From NCBI RefSeq assembly GCF_008281175.1, contig NZ_CP036524.1, forward strand, positions 3,769,741 through 3,833,740: a DNA stretch of 64,000 nucleotides. Reading direction: 5' to 3'. Position numbers and translations under genes: made by a program. The stretch is from [Clostridium] hylemonae DSM 15053 (lineage in GTDB: Bacteria > Bacillota > Clostridia > Lachnospirales > Lachnospiraceae). The number at the start of each line of letters is the position of its first letter. Position 1 is the first letter of the stretch. The notes under the pieces were generated by a model. That model saw nothing but the letters and a program-made list of their open reading frames with translations. It did not search any database and had not been told where the DNA came from. Positions 1-7,353 of this stretch are shown here, piece after piece.

Positions 1-1
1 C

Positions 2-466
2 GCACCGGCTGAAAAGTTTAAAGAGCAGACAGGTAACAGAGAATGGGCTGCTGAACACGTTGTAGGCGTAGCTAAGGGCGTAAGCGAAGACATTATCGCT
101 GACTTAAGAGCTAACTTTGAGGGTGAATGTTCAGAAGTAGGTATGTACCTTGCAATGGCAAGAGTTGCTCATAGAGAAGGATATCCGGAGATCGGATTAT
201 ACTGGGAAAAAGCTGCTTATGAAGAAGCAGAGCATGCGTCTAAATTCGCTGAGTTATTAGGTGAAGTTGTAACAGACAGCACAAAGAAGAACCTCGAGAT
301 GAGAGTTGATGCAGAGAATGGTGCTACTGCTGGTAAGTTCGATCTTGCAAAGCGTGCTAAGGCAGCTAACCTGGATGCGATCCATGACACAGTTCATGAG
401 ATGGCAAGAGATGAAGCCCGTCACGGAAAAGCATTTGAAGGCTTATTGAAGAGATACTTCGGTTAA
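2..466 (+). CDS. NADH peroxidase / reverse rubrerythrin (5'-truncated by window edge)
   Basis: The reading frame is open from base 2, so the gene starts outside the window. The first visible residues, APAEKF, match the end of an N-terminal rubredoxin knuckle (usually CPVCGAPAEKF), and the rest is a ferritin-like di-iron domain with [22 protein letters not shown] and [12 protein letters not shown] supplying Glu and His ligands. Rubredoxin first and di-iron domain second is the reverse of classical rubrerythrin and is typical of clostridial reverse rubrerythrins, which reduce hydrogen peroxide with NADH-derived electrons. A classical rubrerythrin follows about 100 bp downstream, so this is an oxidative-stress pair. 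The family is clear; the N-terminal part is inferred because it lies outside the window. Confidence 0.93.
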   Translation, partial: APAEKFKEQTGNREWAAEHVVGVAKGVSEDIIADLRANFEGECSEVGMYLAMARVAHREGYPEIGLYWEKAAYEEAEHASKFAELLGEVVTDSTKKNLEMRVDAENGATAGKFDLAKRAKAANLDAIHDTVHEMARDEARHGKAFEGLLKRYFG

Positions 467-511
467 GATATAATAGAGATAAGAACAGCACGGCGCTGTG
501 AATAACAAAGA

Positions 512-543
512 GGGACGGATGAAATCTGCGATTTCACCGTCCC
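512..543 (+). repeat. Hairpin between the two rubrerythrin genes
   Basis: GGGACGG-a-TGAAATC, a 3-nt loop TGC, then GATTTCA-CCGTCCC: a long stem with one bulged A at 519. It lies just upstream of the rubrerythrin ribosome binding site. It may be an attenuator, an RNA-processing site or a diverged relative of the GGGGACGG palindromes found elsewhere in the window. There is no clean T-run, so a simple intrinsic terminator is less likely. Confidence 0.6.
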
Positions 544-566
544 AAATTTCAAAGGAGGATTTTGAT

Positions 567-1103
567 ATGTCAAAGTATGCAGGAACTAAAACAGAAAAGA
601 ACCTTATGGAAGCTTTTTCCGGTGAGTCACAGGCGCGCAACAAGTATACATATTACGCTTCCGCTGCAAGAAAAGCCGGATTTGTACAGATGTCCAACAT
701 ATTTTTAGAGACAGCTGACCAGGAGAAAGAACACGCCAAATTATGGTTTAAAGAATTCCACGGAATCGGTGATGTGGAAGCCAATCTTGAAGACGCTGTC
801 GCAGGCGAAAACTTTGAGTGGACTGACATGTATAAACGTATGGCGGAAGAAGCAAGAGAAGAAGGATTTGAAGAACTTGCCAAGAAGTTTGAAGGTGTTG
901 CAGAAGTAGAAGCGGCACATGAGAAACGCTATGGCAGGCTGCTTGAAAGCTACAAGGCAGGCAAGACCTTCAAAGGAGACGCTCCGCTTGGATGGAAGTG
1001 CAACAACTGCGGTTACATCTACTACGGAGAGGAAGCTCCGGAAGAATGTCCGGTCTGTGCACATCCAAGAGCACATTTTGAACGTAAAGCAGAGAATTAC
1101 TAA
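567..1103 (+). CDS. rbr: Rubrerythrin
   Basis: 178 residues. An N-terminal ferritin-like domain carries di-iron ligand motifs ([13 protein letters not shown] near residue 14, [25 protein letters not shown]). A C-terminal rubredoxin domain has [10 protein letters not shown] and [11 protein letters not shown], four cysteines for one iron. Rubrerythrin reduces peroxide in the cytoplasm of anaerobes. The ATG at 567 is chosen because AAAGGAGG sits 8 nt upstream; the frame extends back to 498 but that stretch is the hairpin. It pairs with the reverse rubrerythrin upstream, and probably shares its transcript. Confidence 0.95.
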   Translation: MSKYAGTKTEKNLMEAFSGESQARNKYTYYASAARKAGFVQMSNIFLETADQEKEHAKLWFKEFHGIGDVEANLEDAVAGENFEWTDMYKRMAEEAREEGFEELAKKFEGVAEVEAAHEKRYGRLLESYKAGKTFKGDAPLGWKCNNCGYIYYGEEAPEECPVCAHPRAHFERKAENY

Positions 1104-1113
1104 TAAGTTGGGG

Positions 1114-1178
1114 AAATTGGGGAGGGAGGTTTTTTAAAAAACCTCCGTCCCCAATTTATTTTACCGTGTCCCTTTTTG
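1114..1178 (-). repeat. GGGGACGG palindromic element, copy 1
   Basis: A 44-bp palindrome at 1114-1157 with one mismatch, centre TTTTTTAAAAAA, followed at about 1166-1178 by the conserved companion box (AAAAAGGGACACG on the minus strand) after a 12-nt spacer, GTAAAATAAATT. It lies between convergent genes, so it could also help stop transcription. Five bases of the spacer are mirrored on the other side of the palindrome. Confidence 0.85.
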
Positions 1179-1213
1179 AAATATCCCTGTCCCCATCTTA
1201 ACCTCTCTGAACC

Positions 1214-1816
1214 TCAGGATCTCTCCTCTTCTTTTACCAGCATTCCGCTACGGAGCATTATCGGCCTCACCGCATTGTACAGGCCTGCAACTAATATAGT
1301 TGATATGACCGCATTGACAAATGTAGTCGCTGTGCTCCACTTTGCAAGCACCTCTGCCATCTTCTGAGGCTGCCCGAGAATATACATTTTATAAAAATAT
1401 CCTGCTACCGGGTCGGCGACAACGTTAAATCCCAGGCCGGCAACTGAAGCAATTATACTCCATTTAAAGACATACTTTTTATTATTGCTCTCATTGATTC
1501 TTGCTATTTTATGAGCCACCAATCCGGTAATCAGGCCAATGCAGAGCTTCAGCACAAATGTTTTGGGTGCGCCTGTGATATAAATTGGATCCATTATATC
1601 GGCAATTCCCATACCGACCGCACCGGCTATTCCTCCATACCAACCTCCAAGAAGCAGCGCCGCAAGGACACAAAATGCATTTCCAATATGAATGGAAGTG
1701 GCATCTCCTCCGGGCATCGGTATTTTAATCTGCAAAAATGTAAAAGCTACATAGCACAAAGCTGCCAGAATAGCAGTCTGAGCCAGCTTTATGATCGTTA
1801 CATTAGATTTCTTCAT
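1214..1816 (-). CDS. ECF transporter S component (substrate-binding membrane subunit)
   Basis: 200 residues, hydrophobic, about five to six membrane segments. The stretch PMPGGDATSIHIGNAFCV followed by ALLLGGWYGGIAGAVGMG and an Asp-containing loop resembles the PF07155/PF12822 S-component family (COG4684 type), which binds a vitamin or precursor and works with a shared energising EcfA/A'/T module encoded elsewhere. The ATG at 1816 has AAGGAT 9 nt upstream; a longer frame reaching 1849 lacks support. The 5' region up to the repeat at 1994 was read for a riboswitch and none could be assigned, so the substrate is unknown. It appears monocistronic, convergent with rbr. Confidence 0.8.
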   Translation of the reverse strand: MKKSNVTIIKLAQTAILAALCYVAFTFLQIKIPMPGGDATSIHIGNAFCVLAALLLGGWYGGIAGAVGMGIADIMDPIYITGAPKTFVLKLCIGLITGLVAHKIARINESNNKKYVFKWSIIASVAGLGFNVVADPVAGYFYKMYILGQPQKMAEVLAKWSTATTFVNAVISTILVAGLYNAVRPIMLRSGMLVKEEERS

Positions 1817-1923
1817 ATAAAAATATCCTTTCTGAAATGAGCTGAGCATATACTATCATTAAATTGGTTGTGTTAAAACATCCAGTTTTGTATAAATAAA
1901 GCATACCAGTTGAAGTATCCGGC

Positions 1924-1994
1924 AAAAGGGACAGGGCAAAAAGAGATGGGGACGGAGGTTTTTTAAAAAACCTCCGTCCCCATCTCTTTTTGCT
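1924..1994 (+). repeat. GGGGACGG palindromic element, copy 2 (left flank of the IS)
   Basis: Box AAAAGGGACAGG at 1925-1936 region, 12-nt spacer GCAAAAAGAGAT, core GGGGACGGAGG-T6-A6-CCTCCGTCCCC, then the exact complement of the spacer. The palindrome 1936-1993 is perfect over 58 bp. Bases 1935-1994 are repeated identically at 3693-3752 on the other side of the insertion sequence. Confidence 0.92.
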
Positions 1995-3692
1995 CAGACT
2001 GTAGACAAAGTCCTGGGCGAAAAGCCCGGGCTTTTCTATTATCAAGATATCCACATACTGTATGTTATCCGCTTCCTCAATCAAAAAAAATGCAGCTGGT
2101 ATCCACCTGTTTATCAGCGAATTTATGCTGGATCCGTGGTATAATTATTGTATCAGGAGGTGCCAGCTTATGATGACAAAAGATGCCGATAAAAAGAGAG
2201 AGCAAATGCAAATGTTCTGTATGGATGACATGGTCCCCAAAGATCACATGCTCCGTTTGATAGATAAAGCGATCGACTGGCGTTTTATCTATGAACTTGT
2301 AGAAGACAGATACTGCCCGGATAACGGGCGTCCCAGTATGGATCCTGTGATGCTCATCAAGATTCCTTTTATTCAGTATCTTTATGGAATCAAAAGCATG
2401 CGCCAGACCATAAAGGAGATCGAAGTAAATGTGGCATATCGTTGGTTCCTTGGTCTGGACATGTTAGATCCAGTCCCCCATTTTTCCACCTTTGGGAAGA
2501 ACTATGCCCGGCGCTTTAAAGATACAGATCTATTTGAACAGATCTTTTCTAAAATCCTGGAAGAATGTATGAAGTTTCATCTGATAGATACTTCCGTTGT
2601 CTTTGTAGATTCCACTCATGTAAAAGCATGTGCAAACAGTAAGAAGATGCGAAAACGTGTTGCGGCGCAGCAGGCTCTTTGGTACGAAGAGGAACTAAAA
2701 AAAGAGATCCTTCAGGATCGAAAAAAACATGGCAAAAAGCCGCTGAAAGATAAGGATGACAAGACGCCACCTACACAGACCGGAGGCGGAACGGGAGAAG
2801 GGGTTCCGGAAGAGGAGATCCCGGAAGGGGCCAAAACGCAGAAATGCAGTACAAGTGATCCGGAAAGCGGGTGGTTCCGCAAAGGAGAGCATAAACATAC
2901 CTTTGCCTATGCAGTGGAAACAGCATGTGACCGTTATGGATGGATACTTGGATATACGGTACATCCGGGAAATGAACATGACAGCCGGACTTTTAAAGCC
3001 TTGTATGACAGGCTAACCAAATGGATGCGTCCAGAAAGGGTGGTCATGGACGCTGGATATCGGACCCCAGCGATCGCACATAGGCTTTTGGCAGATGGGA
3101 TCGAACCACTTTTCCCATACAAAAGGCCAGCGACGAAAAAGGGATTTTTCAAAAAGTATGACTATGTTTATGACGAATACTATGACTGTTACCTATGCCC
3201 GGAGGATGAAGTTTTAAGCTACCGTACAACAAACCGGGAAGGGTACCGGGAATATAAAAGCGACCCTCAGATATGCGGGAGCTGCCCCAGTCTTTCCCAA
3301 TGTACAGAAAGCAAAACGCATGAAAAGATGGTGACAAGACATATATGGGAAGAAGAACTGGACAGATGTGAAGATATCAGATATACGATTGGAAACAGAG
3401 AGATCTATGGAAAGAGAAAGGAGACCATAGAACGCGTATTTGGGACGGCAAAAGAACAACACGGTTTTCGTTATACCCAATCTGTGGGGAAAGCCCAAAT
3501 GGAACTAAAAACTGGGCTCACTTTTGCATGCATGAACTTGAAAAAGTTAGCAAAGATCCTGGCAAACAGAGAGGAAAAAGGAGCCCCTACGCAAAGCGTT
3601 CTCTTACTTTGGGTCCACAAAATTGAAACGACACTTCGAAACAAAAGATGGTGTTGGAGCAAGGCCTCAACACCATCTTTGTCTACAGTCTG
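1995..3692 (+). mobile_element. IS1182-family insertion sequence, 1,698 bp
   Basis: Perfect 16-bp terminal inverted repeats CAGACTGTAGACAAAG (1995-2010) and CTTTGTCTACAGTCTG (3677-3692) bound one transposase gene. The element is flanked by identical 60-bp direct repeats (1935-1994 and 3693-3752), each a complete GGGGACGG palindrome. Near the left end CCTGGGC-GAAAA-GCCCGGG (about 2012-2030) followed by CTTTT is terminator-like and could insulate the transposase from outside transcription. Near the right end AAAGATGGTGTTG (3648 on) pairs with CAACACCATCTTT (3668-3680). The identical flanks and intact ends suggest a fairly recent insertion. Confidence 0.93.
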
Positions 3693-3813
3693 GGCAAAAA
3701 GAGATGGGGACGGAGGTTTTTTAAAAAACCTCCGTCCCCATCTCTTTTTGCTGTATATTTTTTGTCATTCAGGGTTGCTTTTTTTTCATATTGGGTATAA
3801 TATACTCATATAG
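2170..3813 (+). CDS. IS1182-family transposase
   Basis: N-terminal DUF772-type domain (MVPKDHMLRLIDKAIDW, GRPSMDPVMLIKI, SMRQTIKEIEVNVAYRWFLG), then a DDE nuclease domain with VVFVDSTHVKA, VVMDAGYRTPA and a C-terminal KETIERVFGTAKEQHGFR containing the expected Glu, plus a CXXC-type knuckle (CGSCPSLSQC). The start at 2170 (or 2173) follows AGGAGG. No stop codon occurs before the right end of the IS: the frame runs through the terminal repeat and the flanking palindrome and stops at 3811-3813. About 507 residues lie inside the IS, so the last roughly 40 residues are encoded by host DNA and are unlikely to matter, or a small frameshift has removed the native stop. Confidence 0.92.
   Translation: MMTKDADKKREQMQMFCMDDMVPKDHMLRLIDKAIDWRFIYELVEDRYCPDNGRPSMDPVMLIKIPFIQYLYGIKSMRQTIKEIEVNVAYRWFLGLDMLDPVPHFSTFGKNYARRFKDTDLFEQIFSKILEECMKFHLIDTSVVFVDSTHVKACANSKKMRKRVAAQQALWYEEELKKEILQDRKKHGKKPLKDKDDKTPPTQTGGGTGEGVPEEEIPEGAKTQKCSTSDPESGWFRKGEHKHTFAYAVETACDRYGWILGYTVHPGNEHDSRTFKALYDRLTKWMRPERVVMDAGYRTPAIAHRLLADGIEPLFPYKRPATKKGFFKKYDYVYDEYYDCYLCPEDEVLSYRTTNREGYREYKSDPQICGSCPSLSQCTESKTHEKMVTRHIWEEELDRCEDIRYTIGNREIYGKRKETIERVFGTAKEQHGFRYTQSVGKAQMELKTGLTFACMNLKKLAKILANREEKGAPTQSVLLLWVHKIETTLRNKRWCWSKASTPSLSTVWAKRDGDGGFLKNLRPHLFLLYIFCHSGLLFFHIGYNILI
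3693..3752 (+). repeat. Right-hand 60-bp direct repeat of the IS (palindrome copy 3)
   Basis: Identical to 1935-1994. It lacks the upstream box AAAAGGGACAGG that copy 2 has, as expected if only these 60 bp were duplicated when the IS inserted. Confidence 0.93.
3775..3801 (+). promoter_or_regulatory. Possible sigma-A promoter for trhA
   Basis: TTGCTT (3775-3780) and TATAAT (3796-3801) separated by 15 bp, about 70 bp upstream of the trhA start. The -10 is perfect but the spacing is short. It lies just beyond the right IS flank, so trhA transcription need not depend on the IS. Confidence 0.4.
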
Positions 3814-3869
3814 ATAATGTAGTATTGAAAACTACATGTCGATTCATCAACATTTCAGGAGGCTGTAAC

Positions 3870-4532
3870 ATGGCAGAAATAATCAAAACACACATTAAAG
3901 ATCCGGGAAGCGCGATCACACATTTTATTGGTATGCTGATGGCAATTTTTGCGGCTGTACCTTTATTGATAAAAGCTGCTCACGAACCAAGCAGAATATA
4001 CATGATCTCAATTACAGTATATGCGATAAGCCTTATATTACTATATGCGGCAAGCACTACTTACCATACATTTAATAAATCTGAAAAAGTCAATACCATT
4101 TTGAAGAAGATAGACCACATGATGATCAGTATATTGATTGCAGGCAGTTACACACCTATCTGTCTGTTAGTTTTGAAGGGAAAGCTTGGAATCATACTAT
4201 TATCTGTCGTATGGGGAATTGCTATTGTTGGTATTCTCATCAAAGCATTTTGGGTATACTGCCCGAAATGGATATCTTCTGTATTGTATATCGGCATGGG
4301 ATGGACATGTGTACTGGCATTTACTCAGATACTTAATTCCCTGTCCCCGGCTGCGTTCGGCTGGCTTCTGGCCGGAGGTATAATTTATACGATCGGCGGT
4401 GTTATTTACGCATTAAAGCTTCCTATATTTAACACAAGGCACAAATATTTTGGGAGTCATGAAATTTTTCACCTGTTTGTGATGGGCGGAAGTATATGCC
4501 ACTTTATACTCATGTATGTATTTATACTGTAA
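3870..4532 (+). CDS. trhA: Hemolysin III / TrhA family membrane protein
   Basis: 220 residues with about seven membrane segments, the PAQR/hemolysin III fold. Family metal-site motifs are visible: PGSAITHFIGM near the N-terminus, YAASTTYHTF in the second or third helix, KIDHMMISILIAGSYTP, and a C-terminal SHEIFHLFVMGGSICHF; the conserved His, Asp and Ser residues form the presumed zinc site. The biochemical role in bacteria is unsettled (membrane energetics and fatty-acid homeostasis have been proposed). The ATG at 3870 has AGGAGG 8 nt upstream; an in-frame upstream start at 3825 has none. Confidence 0.93.
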   Translation: MAEIIKTHIKDPGSAITHFIGMLMAIFAAVPLLIKAAHEPSRIYMISITVYAISLILLYAASTTYHTFNKSEKVNTILKKIDHMMISILIAGSYTPICLLVLKGKLGIILLSVVWGIAIVGILIKAFWVYCPKWISSVLYIGMGWTCVLAFTQILNSLSPAAFGWLLAGGIIYTIGGVIYALKLPIFNTRHKYFGSHEIFHLFVMGGSICHFILMYVFIL

Positions 4533-4539
4533 AGCTGCG

Positions 4540-4613
4540 GGGGAAAAGGAAATGGGGACGGAGGTTTTTTAAAAAACCTCCGTCCCCATTTCCTTTTCCC
4601 CTGTCCCTTTTTA
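4540..4613 (-). repeat. GGGGACGG palindromic element, copy 4
   Basis: A perfect 62-bp palindrome (4540-4601) starting 7 bp after the trhA stop. On the minus strand it reads box AAAAAGGGACAGG (4613 to 4601), 12-nt spacer GGAAAAGGAAAT, the GGGGACGGAGG-T6-A6 core and the full mirrored spacer. It sits between convergent genes and could act as a bidirectional terminator. Confidence 0.92.
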
Positions 4614-4859
4614 CTTTCCTGCTTCCTTCACCAGCACTTCTTTTTCTTCCCGTCTCATATGCTTAATTGCATATTCCCTGCTCATGGCTTCCTCTTTTGT
4701 CCGGAACTCCTCATAATATACCAGTTCGACCGGCCTTCGCACCCGGGTATATTTACTCCCCTTACCGCTGTTATGAGCCTTGACACGCTTGTCCAGATCA
4801 TTCGTCCAGCCAGTATATAATGTACCATCCTTGCATTTTAGTATATATGTATAATTCAT
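4611..4859 (-). CDS. GIY-YIG nuclease-fold protein (UPF0213 type)
   Basis: 82 residues, a stand-alone GIY-YIG domain: [28 protein letters not shown] carries the two Tyr strands and the catalytic Arg, and [13 protein letters not shown] carries the metal-binding Glu. Proteins of this size (YhbQ/YazA-like) are common, with no settled role; a nuclease function in DNA metabolism is plausible. The ATG at 4859 follows AAAGGAT; an extended frame to 5006 is the palindromic repeat read in frame and is not real. The stop codon overlaps the end of the copy 4 companion box. Confidence 0.9.
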   Translation of the reverse strand: MNYTYILKCKDGTLYTGWTNDLDKRVKAHNSGKGSKYTRVRRPVELVYYEEFRTKEEAMSREYAIKHMRREEKEVLVKEAGK

Positions 4860-4940
4860 AAAACAGAATCCTTTCAACTGATGTCTCTTATTATATGCCT
4901 TGTCCTTATACTTCGCAACCGCCGGGGACATGGATATTTT

Positions 4941-5021
4941 AAAAAGGGACACCGTAAAATGAGTTGGGGACGGAGGTTTTCTAAAAAAACCCCGTCCCCA
5001 ACTCACCTCAACTCATTTTAC
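4941..5021 (+). repeat. GGGGACGG palindromic element, copy 5
   Basis: Box AAAAAGGGACACC (4941-4953), 12-nt spacer GTAAAATGAGTT (4954-4965), core palindrome about 4960-5005 with a few mismatches, then the exact complement of the spacer at 5010-5021. That last stretch includes the spoIIQ stop codon (5018-5020), so the repeat arm runs into the gene end. Confidence 0.88.
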
Positions 5022-5776
5022 TCTGCCAGGTATTCCATTGGATTGACTGGTTGTCCGTCTTTTCTCATTTCAAAGTATACGTTGCTGCCTTCTACGCTGT
5101 AGTATTTTGTCGGCTGGCTGATATAGCCGAGCACGCTTTTGGCTTCTACATAATCTCCTACTTTTACCGGTACTTCTTTCAGCTGTCCGTAGAAGAGCTC
5201 GTAACCGTTACCGATATCTACGTTTACTGTTGTCCCTGTCTCTGCGCTCACGTCGATGGATTTTATGATTCCAGGTGCCGCAGATATAACCTGGTCGCCT
5301 TCGGCGCCTGAGATGACTAATGCAGGATTATATTTATACTGATCCAGTGTAGAAAAATACACTGTCTTATCCATGCTGTAGTTCATCAGGATGTTGCCGT
5401 TTACCGGCCACAGCAGCTGGCTGTCTTCTGTAAAATGTACAGATGTTCCTGACCCCGCCGTCGCCTGAGTATTTTGATTTTCGTTTGCAGCTGCTCCGTC
5501 TGCCGTATCACCCGAGTTTTCGTCCGTATTCTGTTTGTCATCATTTTCTGTTGTATTAATGACAAGGTCATTGTTCGCTGTCTCGGTTGGTTCTTCTGTT
5601 TTTTCTTCTTTTGTCTCATTGGTTTCTTCCGCCTGCGCAAGCTGTTGTTCCTGCTGGGTTTTTCTATAATCCCTGAATGTATATGTTCCAACTATTGCGA
5701 TCGCTGCCACAAAACAAACTACTACTGCGGCGGTAGCACCTTTTCTTTTCCTTGCTGGTCTTTGCCTCTTATTCAT
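5018..5776 (-). CDS. spoIIQ: SpoIIQ-like protein, degenerate M23 (LytM) domain
   Basis: 252 residues: basic N-terminus, one membrane anchor (about residues 16-32), an acidic Q/E/T/N-rich linker and a C-terminal LytM fold (ALVISGAEGDQVISAAPGIIKS, GNGYELFYGQLKEVPVKVGD, YFEMRKDGQPVNPMEYL). The zinc ligands of active M23 peptidases are replaced: Asn and Val where H and D of HxxxD should be, YGQL for YxHL, and VYF for HxH, so it is probably not a peptidase. It follows spoIID directly. In sporulation SpoIIQ is the forespore partner of SpoIIIAH in the channel that spans the two membranes. The assignment rests on the spoIID neighbour plus the domain plan. Confidence 0.78.
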   Translation of the reverse strand: MNKRQRPARKRKGATAAVVVCFVAAIAIVGTYTFRDYRKTQQEQQLAQAEETNETKEEKTEEPTETANNDLVINTTENDDKQNTDENSGDTADGAAANENQNTQATAGSGTSVHFTEDSQLLWPVNGNILMNYSMDKTVYFSTLDQYKYNPALVISGAEGDQVISAAPGIIKSIDVSAETGTTVNVDIGNGYELFYGQLKEVPVKVGDYVEAKSVLGYISQPTKYYSVEGSNVYFEMRKDGQPVNPMEYLAE

Positions 5777-5822
5777 TTTTTATCACCACCTCTGACTATA
5801 TTTTTGCCAGATAGTGATATAG

Positions 5823-6713
5823 TTATTCCGTGTCTATCAATATTTCTGCTACTTCTTTTATTTCTGTTCCTTCAAAAAATTTTTGCAGTATCTCTTTATA
5901 GTCTTTCCCCTTTTTTGCCATTTCATTTGCCGTATACTGGCTCATTCCAAGACCGTGCCCGACGCCTCTTGTCGTTATCCTCAGTTTTCCGTTATATTTC
6001 TGTAAGGTAAAGCAGCCAGACGCCAGACCATATGTAGTGCGGAATTCTTCTCCGCTTATATTTTCCTGTCCGACACGTACGCTCGTCACATAGCCTGCAG
6101 TGTCATAGGCAGTCACCTCTGCGTCCATATCATCTATGGTCACAGTCTGGATCTGTTCTTCCGCCTCTATATCGAGCGGACAGTCCACGATCTTAAGATA
6201 CGGGTAATCCCCGCTTCCAAGCGCTTCTTTTCCGTCGCGTGTGCTTCCGTTGCTGATACGGAAAAAGGGTGTCACCGCCAGGTTTTCACCGTACATGAGT
6301 ACTTGGCCTTCGGTTTCATTCCACGCTTTTTTCAGCCTGTCGTAGTATTTGGAATATTTACTGATCCCCCATGCATCTTCCATCTGTTTTGTCGTCCAGA
6401 AGTCATCGGCCAGCACGGTATCACTGCCCGATTCCCTGATTTTTTTATACACATCTGTACGCACAAGTATGGCCTGGGCTTTTAGCGCCTCTGTCTTATA
6501 GGACGCCGGGATCTCCCTTGCCAGAACGCCGATGCAGTATTCTTCGATCGGCATCTTCACTTCCTCCTTGGAGGCTGTCTTGACTTTGACATACGTGCTG
6601 TCCACATGAGAGGTAGCTGTAATGCTTGGCCCATTTAAAAACACAGTCACTACATACGGTAATAAAATTATGATAATCAGATAACATCCCCATTGTTTTA
6701 GTCTTTGCCGCAT
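5823..6713 (-). CDS. spoIID: Stage II sporulation protein D, lytic transglycosylase
   Basis: 296 residues. An N-terminal membrane anchor (about residues 9-27) precedes the SpoIID domain, with the catalytic Glu at residue 67 in VLAREIPAS, the KAQAILVRTDVY helix, the segment TPFFRISNGSTRDG, and the C-terminal GVGHGLGMSQYTANEMAKKG signature. It cleaves glycan strands during mother-cell engulfment of the forespore, working with SpoIIM and SpoIIP. The ribosome binding site GGAGGG (6721-6726) lies inside a hairpin that is also the terminator of the upstream gene. spoIIQ follows 46 bp downstream. Confidence 0.95.
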   Translation of the reverse strand: MRQRLKQWGCYLIIIILLPYVVTVFLNGPSITATSHVDSTYVKVKTASKEEVKMPIEEYCIGVLAREIPASYKTEALKAQAILVRTDVYKKIRESGSDTVLADDFWTTKQMEDAWGISKYSKYYDRLKKAWNETEGQVLMYGENLAVTPFFRISNGSTRDGKEALGSGDYPYLKIVDCPLDIEAEEQIQTVTIDDMDAEVTAYDTAGYVTSVRVGQENISGEEFRTTYGLASGCFTLQKYNGKLRITTRGVGHGLGMSQYTANEMAKKGKDYKEILQKFFEGTEIKEVAEILIDTE

Positions 6714-6717
6714 AAAA

Positions 6718-6748
6718 ATACCCTCCCATACACTGTATGGAAGGGTAT
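6718..6748 (-). terminator. Hairpin upstream of spoIID (terminator and RBS overlap)
   Basis: ATACCCTTCCATACA pairs with TGTATGGGAGGGTAT (one mismatch), followed by TTTT on the minus strand and then the spoIID ATG. It can terminate the 6755-7351 gene, and its 3' arm contains the spoIID Shine-Dalgarno sequence. Confidence 0.75.
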
Positions 6749-6754
6749 TTGGAT

Positions 6755-7351
6755 TTATTCCCTGTTTCTGATAATAAAGAAATAAACTGCCGTATACAAT
6801 GGGACAAATATGCCCAGAACCGCATGCATTACCGCATAATTGCCGTCCGTATACCTTTTATAGATCTGCCGGTTCACAAGTACGGTAAGCGTCTTTTGTA
6901 CAGCTGACGCGGCCAGAGTGAAGAGACCGAGCCCCAGAAGAGCCAGCAGCATGATCCCGCTGCCGAATCCGGAAAACATGTTATAAAATGGATAATAAGA
7001 ATTAATTGCCTGATCAGCCATCCGGACAATATTCACCAGCACTCCGCCCCAGACTATCGCCGTAAATATACCGGTGATCACTCCGGATGCTATCGGTATC
7101 ACAAGCAGCCATATCCCGGGATTATCCATCCTGCGGTCCTTGAATGCCAGCGGGCCGCACAGCTCTCCCTGGTAATATACTCTTGCATATGGTATAAATG
7201 CAAGCCACGGATATTTCATTCCTCTGTTTTTGCCGAGTGTATACATACCGACACCCTGCAGAATATACGCTGCCAGTGCGGCAATGCCAATAACGCCGAG
7301 AACGAGTAAATAAATGAGCAATATTACTGCCAGACCATTGCTTTCATACAT
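6755..7351 (-). CDS. Multi-pass membrane protein of unknown function
   Basis: 198 residues with five or so hydrophobic segments (residues about 8-30, 75-100, 120-145, 165-190) and a soluble stretch YTLGKNRGMKYPWLAFIPYARVYYQGEL between the first two. That stretch resembles small Firmicute membrane proteins with no assigned role. The start at 7351 is favoured because GGAGG is 7 nt upstream; another ATG at 7357 overlaps the glgP stop as ATGA but sits only 1 nt from the same GGAGG. It is probably co-transcribed with glgP and translationally coupled to it. Confidence 0.75.
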   Translation of the reverse strand: MYESNGLAVILLIYLLVLGVIGIAALAAYILQGVGMYTLGKNRGMKYPWLAFIPYARVYYQGELCGPLAFKDRRMDNPGIWLLVIPIASGVITGIFTAIVWGGVLVNIVRMADQAINSYYPFYNMFSGFGSGIMLLALLGLGLFTLAASAVQKTLTVLVNRQIYKRYTDGNYAVMHAVLGIFVPLYTAVYFFIIRNRE

Positions 7352-7353
7352 AA

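Noticed and set aside
1817..1923. Possible riboswitch upstream of the ECF S component
   Set aside because: No aptamer consensus (preQ1, TPP, FMN, cobalamin) could be matched; only a plain ribosome binding site is visible.
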